The notes below the pieces were generated by a model, which was given only the letters and a program-made list of their open reading frames with translations, was not told where the DNA came from and made no database searches. From assembly GCA_014529385.2 (NCBI GenBank), contig CM043968.1, positions 27,533,013 to 27,597,012 on the forward strand: 64,000 bases of DNA, written 5' to 3'. Made by a program: the position numbers and the translations under genes. Positions 9,674-21,665 of the stretch are shown here, piece by piece (within the stretch, counting starts at the first letter, position 1; every line of letters begins with the position of its first letter). This DNA is from Adiantum capillus-veneris. Its lineage: Eukaryota > Streptophyta > Polypodiopsida > Polypodiales > Pteridaceae.

Positions 9674-10972
9674 TTATATGCCATAGTAGCATTCTTCCTT
9701 CATATGGTTTGTCCATTTTCTCTCAATTTTGTACCACTTAAGCTCCCCCAGATAAGACTTTACAAGAGGAGCTAACCTCTTGACCATTTCATCGATAAAC
9801 TTTTCTTGATTGATGGGTATTGTTGTTTTCACAATGGACTCACTCATATGTGAATCACTGTGCTGAGAGGATGTGTCGTCCTCTTGACTCTTACAATTGT
9901 TTTCTTGATATTCCTCACAATTATCAACCAGATAAAGAGCTTCTTTGATCAATTCATTTAGCGACATGGTCCTTATCATATACAGATCCTTTTGAAGACT
10001 TGTATTTCTCATTCCATGGATAAAGATCAACATCAACCTTGCTTGCGTAGGTAGTTTTGTTCTCGGACAAACTTGACGTATCTCTTGAGCCATAATCCAC
10101 TTTGCGTACTGATTCACCTTTATTCTTCTTGAATCTGTGAATTTGTGAGACTGTATTGTGAGCTACATCTTTCTGCAAGAATTCTTCAATGAAATATTCC
10201 AACAACTCATCTAGAGTCTCAAAATCACGTCTTTCTTCTGAGTTGAACCATGTAGCTGCGTCATCTTCCAGAGTTAGTCCAGATTTACAAACTGTGTTGC
10301 AAAATCCAAAACTTACTTTGCTCTAATCACTCTTCTGAAAACCCCTACGTGATCTCTTGGATCTTTATCTCCGAAGTATTTCTTGTTTACCCATTTTTGG
10401 ACTTGGGATGGTCTAATTCGACGATTGTCTACAAGTTTAACCATAAACTCTCCCAATCCTTCTCTTGCTTCAAGCCTTCTACTATGGCTAGGTTCTTCTT
10501 CAACAGGATTGATCATTCTCTTGGAGATTAGTCCATTCGGAAGATTCACTTGAGGAGGTATGTATGCCATCTCTGTTATCATTTTATCTCTCGTTATTGC
10601 TCTAGAAGGGAATTCAGGTGGCTCCCTTTTTGGAATTCTCGTATGAGTCCTCGTGTTTGGTGGAGGTATATGTGGTCCTTCATTGACCAAATATCCACCC
10701 ATTGCTAATCCAGTCTGTGGGTTCGTGCTTTCTACATTTTTGTATTCTTCTCTATACTTTTCAAAAACTATAAATTTCCATTGACAGTCAACTCGGTATG
10801 TATAGACAATAAGAGCTTGTAATTCCTCAGCTCTCCAAGGTATGGCTATGAGTAACTATAAATGTTGACCTCATTGTCATCAACGTATCTATACAGTACT
10901 TCACTCTGATGATCTCATCCAAACTCTTTCAACAAACTTGGTCTTTATCAACTACAAGTTTGGAAGATCCAT
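9674..10972 (-). pseudogene. Gag-like protein of D' (broken)
   Basis: Minus-strand start at 10972 (MDLPNL) is followed after shifts by GGYLVNEGPHIPPPNTRT, then by VQKWVNKKYFGDKDPRDHV and a retrotransposon gag-type helical domain (LLEYFIEEFLQKDVAHNTV, then LMLIFIHGMRN and SLNELIKEALYLVDNCEEYQ), ending at 9674. The C-terminal part, SFIDEMVKRLAPLV, matches the D copy at 26600-26650. No CCHC zinc knuckle is visible. Gag would form the particle shell. At least three interruptions show it is dead. Confidence 0.75.
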
Positions 10973-11375
10973 TATGGGTGGATGCTCCTCTCCCGATGGG
11001 ATCCCGACGCTTGTGTAAGCTGAGTTTGAATCCAAAATAGGCATGATCTCTAGGATTAACATCTCTAGCTTGATGTAAGAAGACTTATTCCAATGTGTTC
11101 AAATACTTTGGTTAGGGAAAAGTCAAAACTATGTCCAAACCCGTGACCGTTTTCTTGCAATCCTCTCAAATTGTCACTTTTAGACCTAACTTCCGGATGC
11201 ATTTTGAGGCCTTAAACAACGTTTTGTTGAGCAACGTTGTTGAGCATTGACCAATAATAAATGACCCAAAGGGTCTTTGATTGTTGTTCTTGGGTTACAC
11301 TAAATCTTGTAGAGCTACTCTAGAGATTTTTAAAAAAAATGAAGGTTATGGCCAAAATAGTCAACCTGTGCCTGA

Positions 11376-13181
11376 AGACTTCATACGCGTATGATTTCTT
11401 CTGACTCAGAATTGCTCCAAGATTAAATTGTAGACTCGCTTTGATGTACTCTAACCACTCCAAGTCTTACTTTGTGATTCTGACACTTTTAGTTAGGTTT
11501 ATCACTCCCTTTTCTGTTTGGTTGCTTGCAACTTCCCTTGGGGGTTAACTAAGCCAGAAGTGATCCAAATTGAAGGAAATTGAATCTCTAGGCTTATTTT
11601 GTGGTGGAAAATACTTTTGTGACCTCTAAATTTGCACTTGAGATGTCATACGCATATGATGTCTTTTGTGGAAAAAATGAAGTGACTTTATCCCAAACAC
11701 TCTTTATCACTCAAGTAATTCTCAGCAACTTTCAGAATTCAATTTGAGCACTTTTTGTGCAAGTTATGGTCAATACACGCATGAACCTTGCCTAATTTCT
11801 ATCTGTTGGCACTTTTTAGCTCAAATGTGTTCCAAATGCAATGAAATTTTGGCTAGGGATTTCTATTATGCTCTAAGACACTAGAGTATACTCAGATGTC
11901 TGATTTGACCCAAATCTGGCCTCTAAGACATCATACGCGTATGATGTCTTTTGGCTTAGATTTCACTTATATTTCTACCCAAGGCACTGCTTGATGCATA
12001 CAACAAGAATATGTGACCATAGAAAAAATTTGGATGTCAAAATTGCTCAAAATTGCTACTTTTTCACCTATACCTTCTTGTATCTGCAGAAATCTCCTTA
12101 AATTCAAAGTTATATGTCCAAATGAGTTGAAATTTTGCAAGGAATTTAAACACATCATTTCCAAACCTCTTGTGTGGTCAAAAGTGCAATTGGACTTTCA
12201 GATCTTGACCTGAGACATCATACTCGTATGATGTCTATGTGCTCAGAATTAGCCCAAACTTGGTCTCTAAGCTTCTTTTGTGGTGCTAAACACCGTGTAA
12301 GCTTTGATGTCAACTTTGGTCACTAAAATTTCCCTTTAGACATCATACGCGTATGATGTCTGACTAGTCAGATTAAAGTGAAATTCACTCCAGAGTCCCT
12401 CACTACACTGGCAATTCACAACAACTTTTAGAATTCAAATCCAACACGTTTTGTGCTAGATATGATCAATTCAAGCATTCACTTTGCTGAGATCTGTCTT
12501 ACGGCCTTTAGAAGCCCAAAAATGCTTTAAATTTAATGGAATTTAACCTACTTGCTTTCTAAATTCTCTAGATCACAAGGATGCACTCATATGTAACTTT
12601 TGACCTCAAATTTGGCCTCTAGGACATCATACGCGTATGATGTCTAGGTGGTCAGAATGGACTTCTGTTTCTACCCAAGGTGCCCCTTAATCTGTACAAC
12701 ATGCACATGTGTTAACAAAAAAAATTTGGAAATCAGAATTGGACAAAATCACCACTTTTTGACAAGAAAATCCCCCGAAAGAGTAAAACCCCCTCAAAAC
12801 TCAATCTATATACCCAAATGAAATGAAATTTGGTATATGTGTTCACACAACATGAAAAATAGGGATGTAAAGTCAAAAGTTCACTTTTCTTGCAAGAATT
12901 ATCATACATGTATGATGTCTGCTGATAATGTTTGGCCAGAATTCATTCACAAGCATCCCCAAGTCTCCAACACTAGTTTTCAAGCACTTTTCAATTTTCA
13001 TGCAAAAAAATGCTCAGAATCACGAGTTTCTCTTTTTTCCATTTTCGACACTCATTCTTTTGTCTTTTGGGTGTCAAGAGTTGGTCAAAACCCGAGTCTC
13101 AAGGTTTAATTAGGGTAAAACCCCAGTTTTGTCAAATTTGGTCTCCAAATGTCGCTTGAGACGTCATAGCATATGATGTCC
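11376..13181 (-). repeat. Palindrome array in the leader of D' (8 sites)
   Basis: Eight 23-24-bp palindromes with core CATCATACGCGTATGATG lie at 11376-11399, 11641-11664, 11926-11949, 12213-12236, 12338-12361, 12622-12645, 12897-12920 and 13159-13181. The sites at 11926 and 12338 are perfect over all 24 bases. Spacings are 265, 285, 287, 125, 284, 275 and 262 bp. Each lies in a diverged repeat unit, so this is a tandem array in which the palindrome is the best kept part. The single short 125-bp step is also present in D. Confidence 0.95.
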
Positions 13182-13734
13182 AAGTTTTTAGAATTTCCAT
13201 TTTTGTACACAAATCCCTTGTAGATGCTCTCTTATATGCACAACACCACTCAAGCATGCAAAAATGTCAACAAAAACTTGTTTATTGCATCTTTTCTTTC
13301 AAAAGAAGACTTTTCCGTGATTTTAAATGCAAACAAGCACTTCAACAAATAAATCATTGATGCATAGCTCTAGATCAGAATCCTATCACTTATTTGAAGC
13401 TACTCCTACACATCATATGGGGTTTTGCATTTATGAGTAGAAAAATCCTTCACTGCCACACACTGACTAGCAAACACTTTTATCACCTCACAAACCACTC
13501 AACCACCAATAACTACCTTAATCTACAACTAATACTACAAATCCTAACTAAATCTATCTAGTCGCAGACCCTCAGCAAGACACACACTTCCTAGCTATCC
13601 ACTTGATCTTGGAATATCCTCTTTCGAATCCACTTAAGAAAAATGCTCTCTTTAGCCAAAACTAAAGCAAGTAACCATCACATGACTGTTAGTAGGATCA
13701 TCTACTCAAGTCCTTGTGTCCCCGATGGAGGCAC

Positions 13735-14663
13735 CACCTATAAAGTGCATGCAACACTACGTAGATCAACATAATTTCAATCGAGGACACAAATGACACG
13801 ATAGGCACACGGAGGCAATCTCTTTCTCTTGTCAAGCTGAGACCGTCCCACACATACAACACTCTAGAAGGCCAACTAAACCACAATCAAGAATCTCAAT
13901 GCTCTCAACTACACTACCCAACCCACATACACACCAATGGAAGGAAACTCACCAAACCATACCAAAATCGTACGAAACTTAAGGAACACCATCCCCTCAC
14001 TAGGACACACCTGTCCCAAAGCCTCTACACTCAAAACCCTCACTCTAGAACCATCTGTAAAAAATGCGCATGAAGACAGAGTAGCATTTTGAAAGTGCCC
14101 AAAACTAAAATCTATGAGTACCTATGTGTAGTTTATGTTGCCACGATTCTAATGACTACTTGCATGCAAAAAATATACATCGTTTGATACACTTACCGCC
14201 ACAAATAGCTCGTAGATGCATTAGTGCGTGTCTCATGCGTGTACTCCATTTCACGTGGAATGCTTCGCGTTGATGTGTAGCTTTCACCAAGCCTCTCATG
14301 GTGGTGCAGTCGGATCTCTAATGTGATGAGCAAGAAGGGGGTAGCGCTAGGATGAAGCTCGTGCTCGCTCTCTTTCTCTCTCACGCACAGTTGACGACAG
14401 CTCAAAACTTTGATTACAATAAAGTTCTCTTTACAAAATGACCTAGGTACCTTATATACTAAGGCTACCATAGGTTAAACCTAAAACAGAGTTCAATGGG
14501 CAAATGGCTTTGTATTTACAGTCTGGAAGTGCACCCAGGCTTTTGCAACTAGACTAGCTACTCATTACAAATGATGTTTGTAACCATAATTCGCATCATT
14601 TCATAACTATTTGAAAATAAGGCTTTGTTGAGTTATTTCGTATTGTTGACCCATGGGTCAACA
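13735..14663 (-). repeat. 5' LTR of D'
   Basis: Homologous to the D LTR at 20718-21665, in inverse orientation. It begins with the 20-bp palindrome at 14644-14663 and includes a TATA-like ATATAAGG (minus strand, about 14450) and the stretch ending GCATGCACTTTATAGGTGG. Relative to D, about 23 bp spanning the LTR end and the first primer-site bases are missing at about 13735. Confidence 0.8.
14644..14663. repeat. Perfect 20-bp palindrome at the LTR start of D'
   Basis: TGTTGACCCATGGGTCAACA reads the same on both strands. It contains two inverted TTGACC cores, the W-box sequence bound by WRKY factors. Copies stand at the start of both D LTRs (20718 and 31614) with one mismatch each. Confidence 0.95.
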
Positions 14664-16745
14664 TAACATCTTGGCGTCAGTGGTTGGCATTGAATAGGCT
14701 TCCCTAACCAATCAAGAGTGTATCCTGCTTCAACTTGATCTTGATAAGGCCTACAATAGGATAACTTGGTCATTCATTGAAGGTCATGAAATTTCTGGCC
14801 TTTGGGCCTCGACTGTGCCGGCTTGTTTGCACTCTCAGTAGAAACCATTCTAAGCTTCTCTTCAATGACAGGATTGTGGGTTCTTTTGAGGTCAAAAGAT
14901 CAATCAAGCAAGGCTGCCCACACGCCCGCTATTGTTTTCTATAGGCTTGCATCCACTGGTGGCCATGCTGGAGTGCGGGCTGGCCTTGCCGAACAAGGAC
15001 CAGCTCTTGGCCAAGCTGTTCGCGGATGATTCCCTGCTTTCCCTCAAAGCCTTCCTGCAAACTGTTCAAAGGGCTTTGGAGATTGTTCAAATGTTTTCCC
15101 TAGCCTCTGGATTAAAAAATGAAGTATTGAAAAATCTAAGCTGATCTTGCTATCTGAAAACGACTCTTTTGACCCTGCTATGTGTATGGAGAGATTGTAT
15201 CTAATGGGAAGATATTTCAACACCTGGGTGCGCCTCTAAGGGTGAATGTGACTCATAAGCAAAGATTCAATGGGTGATAGACAAGATATAAACAAGATGA
15301 GAAGATGGGATTATGTACAGCTCCCCTTCTTGGGTAGGGTCAAAGTGATCAACTCATTTTTTATCTCATACTACATAGCCTTCACTAGCTCTCTTCTTAA
15401 ACTAGCCAAATGCAATTGGAAGGAGTTATTGAAACCAGTAAAAAGATCTCTATGGAAAAATAACACCAAAGGCACAACACCTTGGTAGTGGGCAAGCTGT
15501 TAGATTGTTGCAATGTGAGTGGAGCAAGGTGGTATCAAGATTCTCAACCCCTCTATCCATGCAAAGGCCTAGTGTACCAAGTTATTCACGTCAATTACAA
15601 TGCAGGACCAAGCATGGGCCATCATGGTAGAGGACTTAATTAACAATGCAAAACTGAGTTTTAAGAGTGGCGAGTGGAAAAATTTAGATGTCTATGACAA
15701 GCTACTTGCCCCTCATTGGTCTTGATTACGATTGGGGGACATAACATGCAAGATCATTCAAAAGTGTAATAGAGCTTCAGAGGTGCTGGAATGGGGAGAG
15801 GTGAGTACTTCCGCAACTCCATATTTTACTAGTCTCCATGGATTTCAAAGGTGGGTTGTATAGAACTCAACCCATTCTGGAGTGAGGTAGCTAGGAAAGT
15901 CAACAATAAAGGTCTCAGTCATATGTGGGATAATGAAAACAAGAGCTAGAAAGATGTTGATCTCTTGACCACCCAATTTCTTCTAAACGAGACATAAAAA
16001 CTTCTTGTCATTAGACTCTTGGTTGGACAAGATAGGCATTGTTTGTCGGTGTGCCAGTCTGCATTTGAATGGAAGGCCTAGCGGTGGCCCAAGAATAGAC
16101 CTCTAGGAAAACCAAAGACCAAAGACGTTTACCATTCTCTCCTGGCCTTGCAAGAACGGTTCTATCCCCTTAATAGAATTTGGGGTAAGCAATGGCTGGA
16201 AGCAAGGTGGATGGTGGTTACTAACAACATTTGGAGCCCATAGTGGCCTATGTTGATGAAGTTCTTTCTTTTGAAAGTTCTCTGTGGGGGACTATACCAA
16301 TATGAGTGAAGATTTTAGCTAGACGGATTGGATCCAATAAGTGTTCTAGTTGCAAGTGGCGAATGAGGACCTTGTGCACATGTCCAAGGAGTGCTCGGCT
16401 ATATGTGGGTTGGCAAGGAAGACATGCAAATGGATTCAAAAGACTTGGAAGATTGGGTTCTACAAGAACGAGGCGGTAGGGGACTAAAAAGTCAAGTGCT
16501 GGCTCTACAAGAACGAGGCGGTAGGGGGATGAAAAGTCAAGTGCTGTTCATTTGTACACAAACTGTCAGACTTTGCTATTTCAAGAAAATTTGGAAATCC
16601 AAGGATGGTAGGGTCTTTGAAAACGAGCTCTCTTGTGCCTGCTTCTCTGAGATTGTACAAGAAAGTAAAGTACTGGTCACCTCATTTGTTAAAAGCAAAT
16701 ACCCTGGTGAATGGAATTGGACTGTCAATGCGATGACAATAAGCT
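14664..16745 (+). pseudogene. LINE (L1-type) reverse transcriptase, ORF2 fragment
   Basis: Shifting frames spell a non-LTR RT: LLQLDLDKAYNRITWSFIEG (about 14720-14790), the IKQGCPHAP block (about 14900), PLVAMLECGL, and the catalytic FADD box at 15019-15030, followed by LASGLK. Near 16250-16400 the pattern FFLLKVLCGG with later Cys/His resembles the zf-RVT zinc finger at the end of plant LINE ORF2. A 46-bp segment is duplicated in tandem at about 16455-16546. The endonuclease and N-terminal RT are not seen, apparently because D' split the LINE. Confidence 0.8.
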
Positions 16746-16915
16746 AGGGATAGCTTGGGTCATTTGTGTGCATTTTGAACCCCCTCTTGTATCCTCTTGG
16801 TCTTATGGATTCCCTGGCTCAGATTGTGAGCAAGGCCAGTCTTGTAATTGTTTGATTATCTTAATATAACATCACACTCCTGTGAGTTTTGCAAAAAATA
16901 AAAAATAAAAAAAAT
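16746..16915 (+). other. LINE 3' UTR and A-rich tail
   Basis: After the last ORF2 remnant, about 145 bp of non-coding sequence runs to GCAAAAAATAAAAAATAAAA (16893 onward), the A-rich 3' tail expected of a LINE inserted by target-primed reverse transcription. Confidence 0.65.
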
Positions 16916-17927
16916 GAATGTATAATAAACCTCAAGCACTTGTTGCCTTACAAAACCTTTGCCTTTTTGATTTAGTAATCACCAATAGGTAGGTTGAAAT
17001 TAATTAAACATCAAAAAATTACAAGAAAGTCCCATGCACATCATGTGCCATGAGAACAACATACATATAGACAAAACAACAGAGAACATTGTCCTGGCTT
17101 TTATATGGATCCATAACCTAACATCACATACAACCATAATCATGACCATCAAACCCAAATATACGGTTGAACACGGAGCCACCCTCGAGAAGAGACTAGA
17201 GTAAACCTGATAGGTTGCCACAAGGGACCCGCCCCTTGTAAGCAGGCAAAGTTCCACCGATGCCAGGTCCTAGATCCGAAATGAGACAACATAGCACAAG
17301 AGGGGAGGAGCCGAAAACTCCATCACCGGCCACAAAGGGGCCTCCACCAAAAAAGAGCACAAATCCGAAGTAGAACCATAACATCATGAAGCCGTAGAGT
17401 AATTGGGATTGCACTCTCAAAGGAGAGAGGAATCTATGCCCAAGGGCACCACTAGGTGAAGAGATTCCACCCCCAGTCCACCCTCCCTTCGGCAGAAGAG
17501 CTTCCACACCGCAATTAGAGCCAGTTTCCATTTCAACACCATCACAGGCATAGAGAGACGACCTCAACCGTTTCCAAAAATTAGGGAACGGCTCAAGAGG
17601 CTCAAGCGAAGACATGGACAACTTCTTTTACACCTATAAATATTGGGATCTTTTTTTTTTCAAACTCACAATAGTGAGTGAATATATATAACCAGAAAAA
17701 AAAAGTTACAATAAAATCCATGCTCCAATTGAGTTATGGCATCTACTAACAAACGACCCACCACATCTTCCAAACCATACGACCATACAAAGGGAGCCAC
17801 CTTGAGACTTAAGCAACACAAATGAGCCAAGACTGTCATGGGGTTGCCACCAAGGAGGCAATGCTGCCACAACAACCACCTTGACCACCAAGCCAGGACA
17901 TCTGAAATCGACCGTTGATAAAAGAAA
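16916..17927. other. Repeat-derived spacer without clear gene
   Basis: The start (16920-16976, GTATAATAAACCTCAAGCAC) matches 19565-19630, so the flanks of this area share a repeat. Minus-strand open stretches at 17000-17257 and 17196-17621 show no domain I recognise. A T10 run and the small inverted repeat ACTCACAATAGTGAGT lie at 17650-17685, resembling 19500-19545; this may be the end of another retroposon. Confidence 0.4.
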
Positions 17928-18490
17928 CTAATAGAGCCATCTTTTCTTCTTCCTCTGCTTCAGACAGTTAATAGTGCTAGTGCTGGTATTCTTACCCTTG
18001 ACCTTAACAATATGGCTGATGAGGCCTATGTTAATGTCTAGAGCATCACTTGTAATCGGCACAGCTCTATCTAGCATCTCCTCAGTCGGCCTCACAGTCT
18101 CTTTGCTTTCCACACCCACATATTTGATTGACACTGGCCCCCAGGGTTTGATGGTCTATAGGGCGTCAACATAAGGCCCACCATTTGCAGGTAAAGTCTC
18201 GTGCATCTTATTGCCGAGCAATTAGTCTCTTTAACCACCTCCGCTTGAGACAAATCTTGGTCTGTGTTCGATGTGCGTATCTTCTCCACCACCTCCTCTC
18301 TAGTCATCTTCTGGTTGGCCCAGTCGATCAGCTTGTTGAACCTCTCTTGAGGCTTGGCATCCCTGGTGACTCGCCTTCAAGTTGTCTTGATTACCCTATT
18401 GCGAGCACTTTCTCTCCCGGGGAAGTTGTGGGCATAATGACCAATCTTGCAACATTTGTAACAAGCATTGGGAAGCGATGCAAACGCTAG
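17928..18490 (-). pseudogene. LINE ORF1-like fragment with CCHC zinc knuckle (minus strand)
   Basis: On the minus strand from about 18490 the frame reads FASLPNACYKCCKIGHYAHN followed by FPGRE. This is a CCHC knuckle (C-x2-C-x4-H-x4-C) whose last Cys is Phe here. Downstream, open stretches (18307-18092, MTREEVVEKIRTSNTDQDLS; 18134-17928) are polar tails. A single knuckle followed by a long polar tail fits plant LINE ORF1; a gag fragment is the alternative. Broken by stops and frame changes. Confidence 0.45.
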
Positions 18491-18579
18491 CTCTTGCCCA
18501 AGGGCACCTTATCTACCCATGTTGAGATCCAGGTACCTCAAGATGGCCAAGATCATGTTCCACAATAAGCAGACCTTTG

Positions 18580-18630
18580 CATCCAAGCCCGCTCTAACTC
18601 GCAACCTAGCCCGCTCTAACTCGCAACCTC
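18580..18630. repeat. 22-bp tandem duplication
   Basis: CCCGCTCTAACTCGCAACCT occurs twice in a row (about 18589 and 18611). Confidence 0.85.
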
Positions 18631-19311
18631 TTCACACCTGTAACTATGGGGATCTTATAATTGGTGTTTTAAACATCAACCTTAATGACCTATTGTCCCC
18701 AACCATTGGACATGCATTGAAATCATGGAGATTGCTTGTCCTAACAATCGCTTTTTTGTTGTAATGTATAAAAAAAAACTTTGTGACACTTTTGACATAC
18801 TTTGGCAGTAAATTCCACAAATGTGTTCATGCTTCTTGGCCAAGAACACGTCTGAAGAACTTACAAGGTTCCATCTTCATGCTCATGATGGCCATGAATT
18901 TGGGAAATTCATGAATATGCCAACCAAGACACTAACTTTTGATTTATGTATTGCTATTTTTGGCTTTCTAGAACATTCCTAGCTGAATAAAGGAGTTAGT
19001 ATACATTTAATGTGAATTATTAATTGATTGGAATTTTCTTTAATATTTTAATTTGTAAGCAATTCTTTTCATTTTATTTGTTCAGAGCCTCATATGGTCC
19101 ATTTCATTGTTTAAGGATGCCAATGAGACCCTTCACATTCTTTTATTAGCCTCATGCAAACACCCACTCTTACTCACCAACTTTGATATGATTTGATATT
19201 TACCGTCCATGTGCACTTTTCAAGGAAATTATTTTTCGTTGTATGAAGGTGAAAGATTTCCTAAGCTTGTCATTAGAAGGACTAGTCTTAAAATTTCCCT
19301 TCTATAGGAAA
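18631..19311. other. Gene-free region
   Basis: AT-rich DNA with no convincing coding sequence, RNA gene or repeat end. Confidence 0.5.
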
Positions 19312-19395
19312 GGGAAATAAAATAGGGTATCTGCCAATGGAACAAGATGACATTCCCATGCCCATCTAATTTTGACAACACAGGTATGCTATGAT
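19312..19395. repeat. Dispersed repeat, copy 2 (about 85 bp)
   Basis: Same-orientation match to 8520-8606 with a handful of substitutions. Confidence 0.85.
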
Positions 19396-19727
19396 ATTTT
19401 AAATGAGAATGTACTATGTCAAAATAGTAGTCTTCATGTAGTTCCAAAATGATAGTGGAGAATGTTTTGACCTGCACTCGGGTTTGCAAATACATGCTGC
19501 ATTTTTTTTATAGCCATACTCATAATTGTGAGTGGTAGAGTTATATATTATCTCAAGAATGAATCTACAATAAATGTCAAGCACTTGTTGCCTTGAGGAG
19601 CCAAAAGATACAAAACCTTTGCCTTTTCTTAACCACTTACATAGTTATGATTCAAGATGTGCTACGACTTCTATTGATCACCAAACATGTTTCCTTCTTA
19701 TATTCTTCATCAAACATGTTGCTAAGT

Positions 19728-20085
19728 TGTTGAAGCATAAAGCTCAACATATACGACTCCTATATGACTACCACCGACAGTCATCATCACTGGCACGCTT
19801 TGATGGATACACATATCTTTGCCAGTGATATTACCATTGTACTACACCAAGATGGTCTACCTACTAAAGTGGTGGCACAAAGTTATCTACTCGCCTCACT
19901 CACTAGCGGTTTATACTAGATCATTGTAGTAGTTCTCTTTTTTATGTTATACTTTCCCTTATGTTTTGTAGACCTCTTATCTTGAGTTTGTGAAGAAGAA
20001 GAAGTAAAATCTTTTACCTCCATCTTTGTGTGTGTGTGTATGTGCTTGCAAGAGCTCAAGCTCTCTCCTTATCTAGATCTTAACA
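19728..20085 (+). repeat. 5' LTR of Copia element F
   Basis: The end is certain: TCTTAACA is followed directly by the primer site TGGTATCAGAGCC. The start (TGTTGAAGCATAAAGC) is placed by alignment with the 3' LTR at 53350-53717, with which it shares ATGGTCTACCTAC, the CTCACTCACTA block, a (GT)n stretch and GCTTGCAAGAGC. The pair is strongly diverged, so F is old. No matching target-site duplication was found. Confidence 0.7.
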
Positions 20086-20098
20086 TGGTATCAGAGCC
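20086..20098 (+). promoter_or_regulatory. Primer-binding site (initiator tRNA-Met) of F
   Basis: TGGTATCAGAGCC immediately follows the LTR end. This is the classic complement of the 3' end of initiator tRNA-Met used by plant Copia elements to prime minus-strand DNA. Confidence 0.92.
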
Positions 20099-20497
20099 TG
20101 GTTGTGTCTGAGGAGCTTTGAGTAGTAAGCAAGAGCAGCCTAGGAAGCGGCTTCGATATTCCCAAGAGCCATCTTCCAATGATCTCTGATTGAGGTGATT
20201 TCTTTTGGAGATTGTGCATCTTAGGGTTCTATCCAATCCTTTGAACTATGATAAGACAGAGAGATTTCCATTTTGGGCGCGTTTCAATCCCCATTTTGGA
20301 GTCAGAGTGTGTTTGCATGCAGGAACGCTAAAGTTCGGGGTTCTACACATCTGTATATTGGTGGTGCAAAAATATTCTGTTGGGTTGCATTGTGTAGAGA
20401 TATTGTTTGGCACAATGAAACATGTATATGTATGCAGGTTGTGGTTACAGGTGGTAACTGACTATTTTTAGTAGGCTACTTAGAGACTTTGTGAAAC

Positions 20498-20717
20498 ATG
20501 TCATCCAACAATGATGGGCTTAACTAGATTGTCTATGAGAAGTTAGACAAAAACGACTTTCATACTTGGAACTTAAAAACGACCAGTTTCCTTATGGGCA
20601 AAAGTTATTGGGACTACATTGATGGAGAGCATGAGAAAGCACCACCATTACTAGAGAAAGGTGCGAGTGTTGTGCAAATAAAGACATTTAAAGATTGGAA
20701 CCAGGGAGCTTGGAAGG
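20498..20717 (+). pseudogene. Copia gag (UBN2-type), 5' part, of F
   Basis: ATG at 20498 opens MSSNNDGLN, then an early TAG, then KLDKNDFHTWNLKTTSFLMG and YWDYIDGEHEKAPP, the start of a UBN2/DUF4219-type Copia gag. The frame runs up to WNQGAWK at 20717, where D is inserted. It continues at 39804 with VMYWLLVSVQDTMIGHIQDA in register after the 5-bp target duplication. Confidence 0.85.
20713..20717. repeat. Left target-site duplication of D (GAAGG)
   Basis: GAAGG precedes the D 5' LTR, and GAATG (39799-39803) follows the D 3' LTR: four of five bases agree. The F gag reads on across the pair. Confidence 0.7.
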
Positions 20718-21665
20718 TGTTGACCCGTGGGTCAAGAGCACTACATAACTCAACAAAGCCTTATTTTCTGAGCGTTATGAAATGATGTAGATTATGGTTT
20801 AAAAAATCATTTATAATGAGTAGTTAGTCTAGTTGCAGAAGCCGGGGTGCAATGACACTTCCAGATTGTACATACAAAGCCATTCTACCCCTAGAACCCT
20901 ATTTTACTAGTTTAACCTATGGTAGCCTTAGTATATAAGGTACCTACTTCATTTTGTAAAGGAGAACTTTTATCATAATCTAAGTTTTAAAGCTGTCATC
21001 GACTGTGCGTGAGAGAGAAAGAGAGAGTGTGTGAGCTTCATCCTGGCGCTAGTCCCCGCTCGCTCATTTATTGGAGATCCGACTGCACCATCGTGCTAGG
21101 CTCAGCAAGAGCTACGCATTGACTCCAAGCATTCCTCGCGGAATAGAGCATGCGTGCTGACGCATCTATGAGCTATTTGTGGTCGTAAGTGTATCAAACG
21201 ATGTCTATTTTTTGCTTGCAAGTAGTCATTAAAATCGTGGCGACATAAGCTACGCATAAGTACTTATAAACTTTAGTTTTGGCACTTCCAAAATCCAGAT
21301 TTTTCTTAATATGCATTTTTTGCAGATGGGTCTAGAGTGAGGGTTTTGAGTGTGGAGGATTTGGGATAGGTGTATCCTAGTGAGGGGATGGTGTTCCTTA
21401 AGTTTTGTATGATTCAAGTATGGTTTAGTGAGTTTCCTTCCGTTTGTGTGTATGTGGTTGAGTGGTGTAGTTGAGAGCAGTGAGATTCTGGGTTGTGGTT
21501 TAGTTAGCCTTCCAAAGTGTTGTATGTGTGGGATGGTCTCAGACAGACAAGCTAAAGAGATTGCCTCCGTGTACCTATCGTGTCATCTGTGTCCTTGATT
21601 GACATTATGTTGATCTAGGTTGTGTTGCATGCACTTTATAGGTGATGTGACTCCCTCCTGCAACA
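20718..21665 (+). repeat. 5' LTR of D
   Basis: 948 bp, starting TGTTGACCCGTGGGTCAA and ending CTGCAACA. It contains a TATA-like GTATATAAGG at about 20929-20939. The 3' LTR, once nested element A and its target duplicate are removed, is 952 bp and aligns along its whole length. Confidence 0.9.

Larger units (their letters stand above)
9303..14663 (-). mobile_element. Element D': non-autonomous gag-only LTR element, 3'-truncated
   Basis: Read on the minus strand, it starts at 14663 with the palindrome TGTTGACCCATGGGTCAACA. It then has an LTR (to about 13735), a long leader with eight palindromes, and a gag-like frame (10972-9674), and it ends at about 9303. The same order and sequence occur on the plus strand at 20718-27106 (element D), to which it is clearly homologous throughout. 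No protease, RT or integrase is present. The 3' LTR is missing. D' sits head-to-head with D, 6.05 kb apart. Confidence 0.85.

Noticed and set aside
11376..13181. CRISPR-like array, because of regularly spaced short palindromic repeats
   Set aside because: Spacers are about 285 bp and similar to each other, the setting is a plant retroelement, and no cas genes exist. It is a leader tandem repeat.
20086..20098. tRNA gene fragments at TGGTATCAGAGC sites (20086, 27335, 37735)
   Set aside because: These are LTR-element primer sites next to LTR ends, with no cloverleaf around them.
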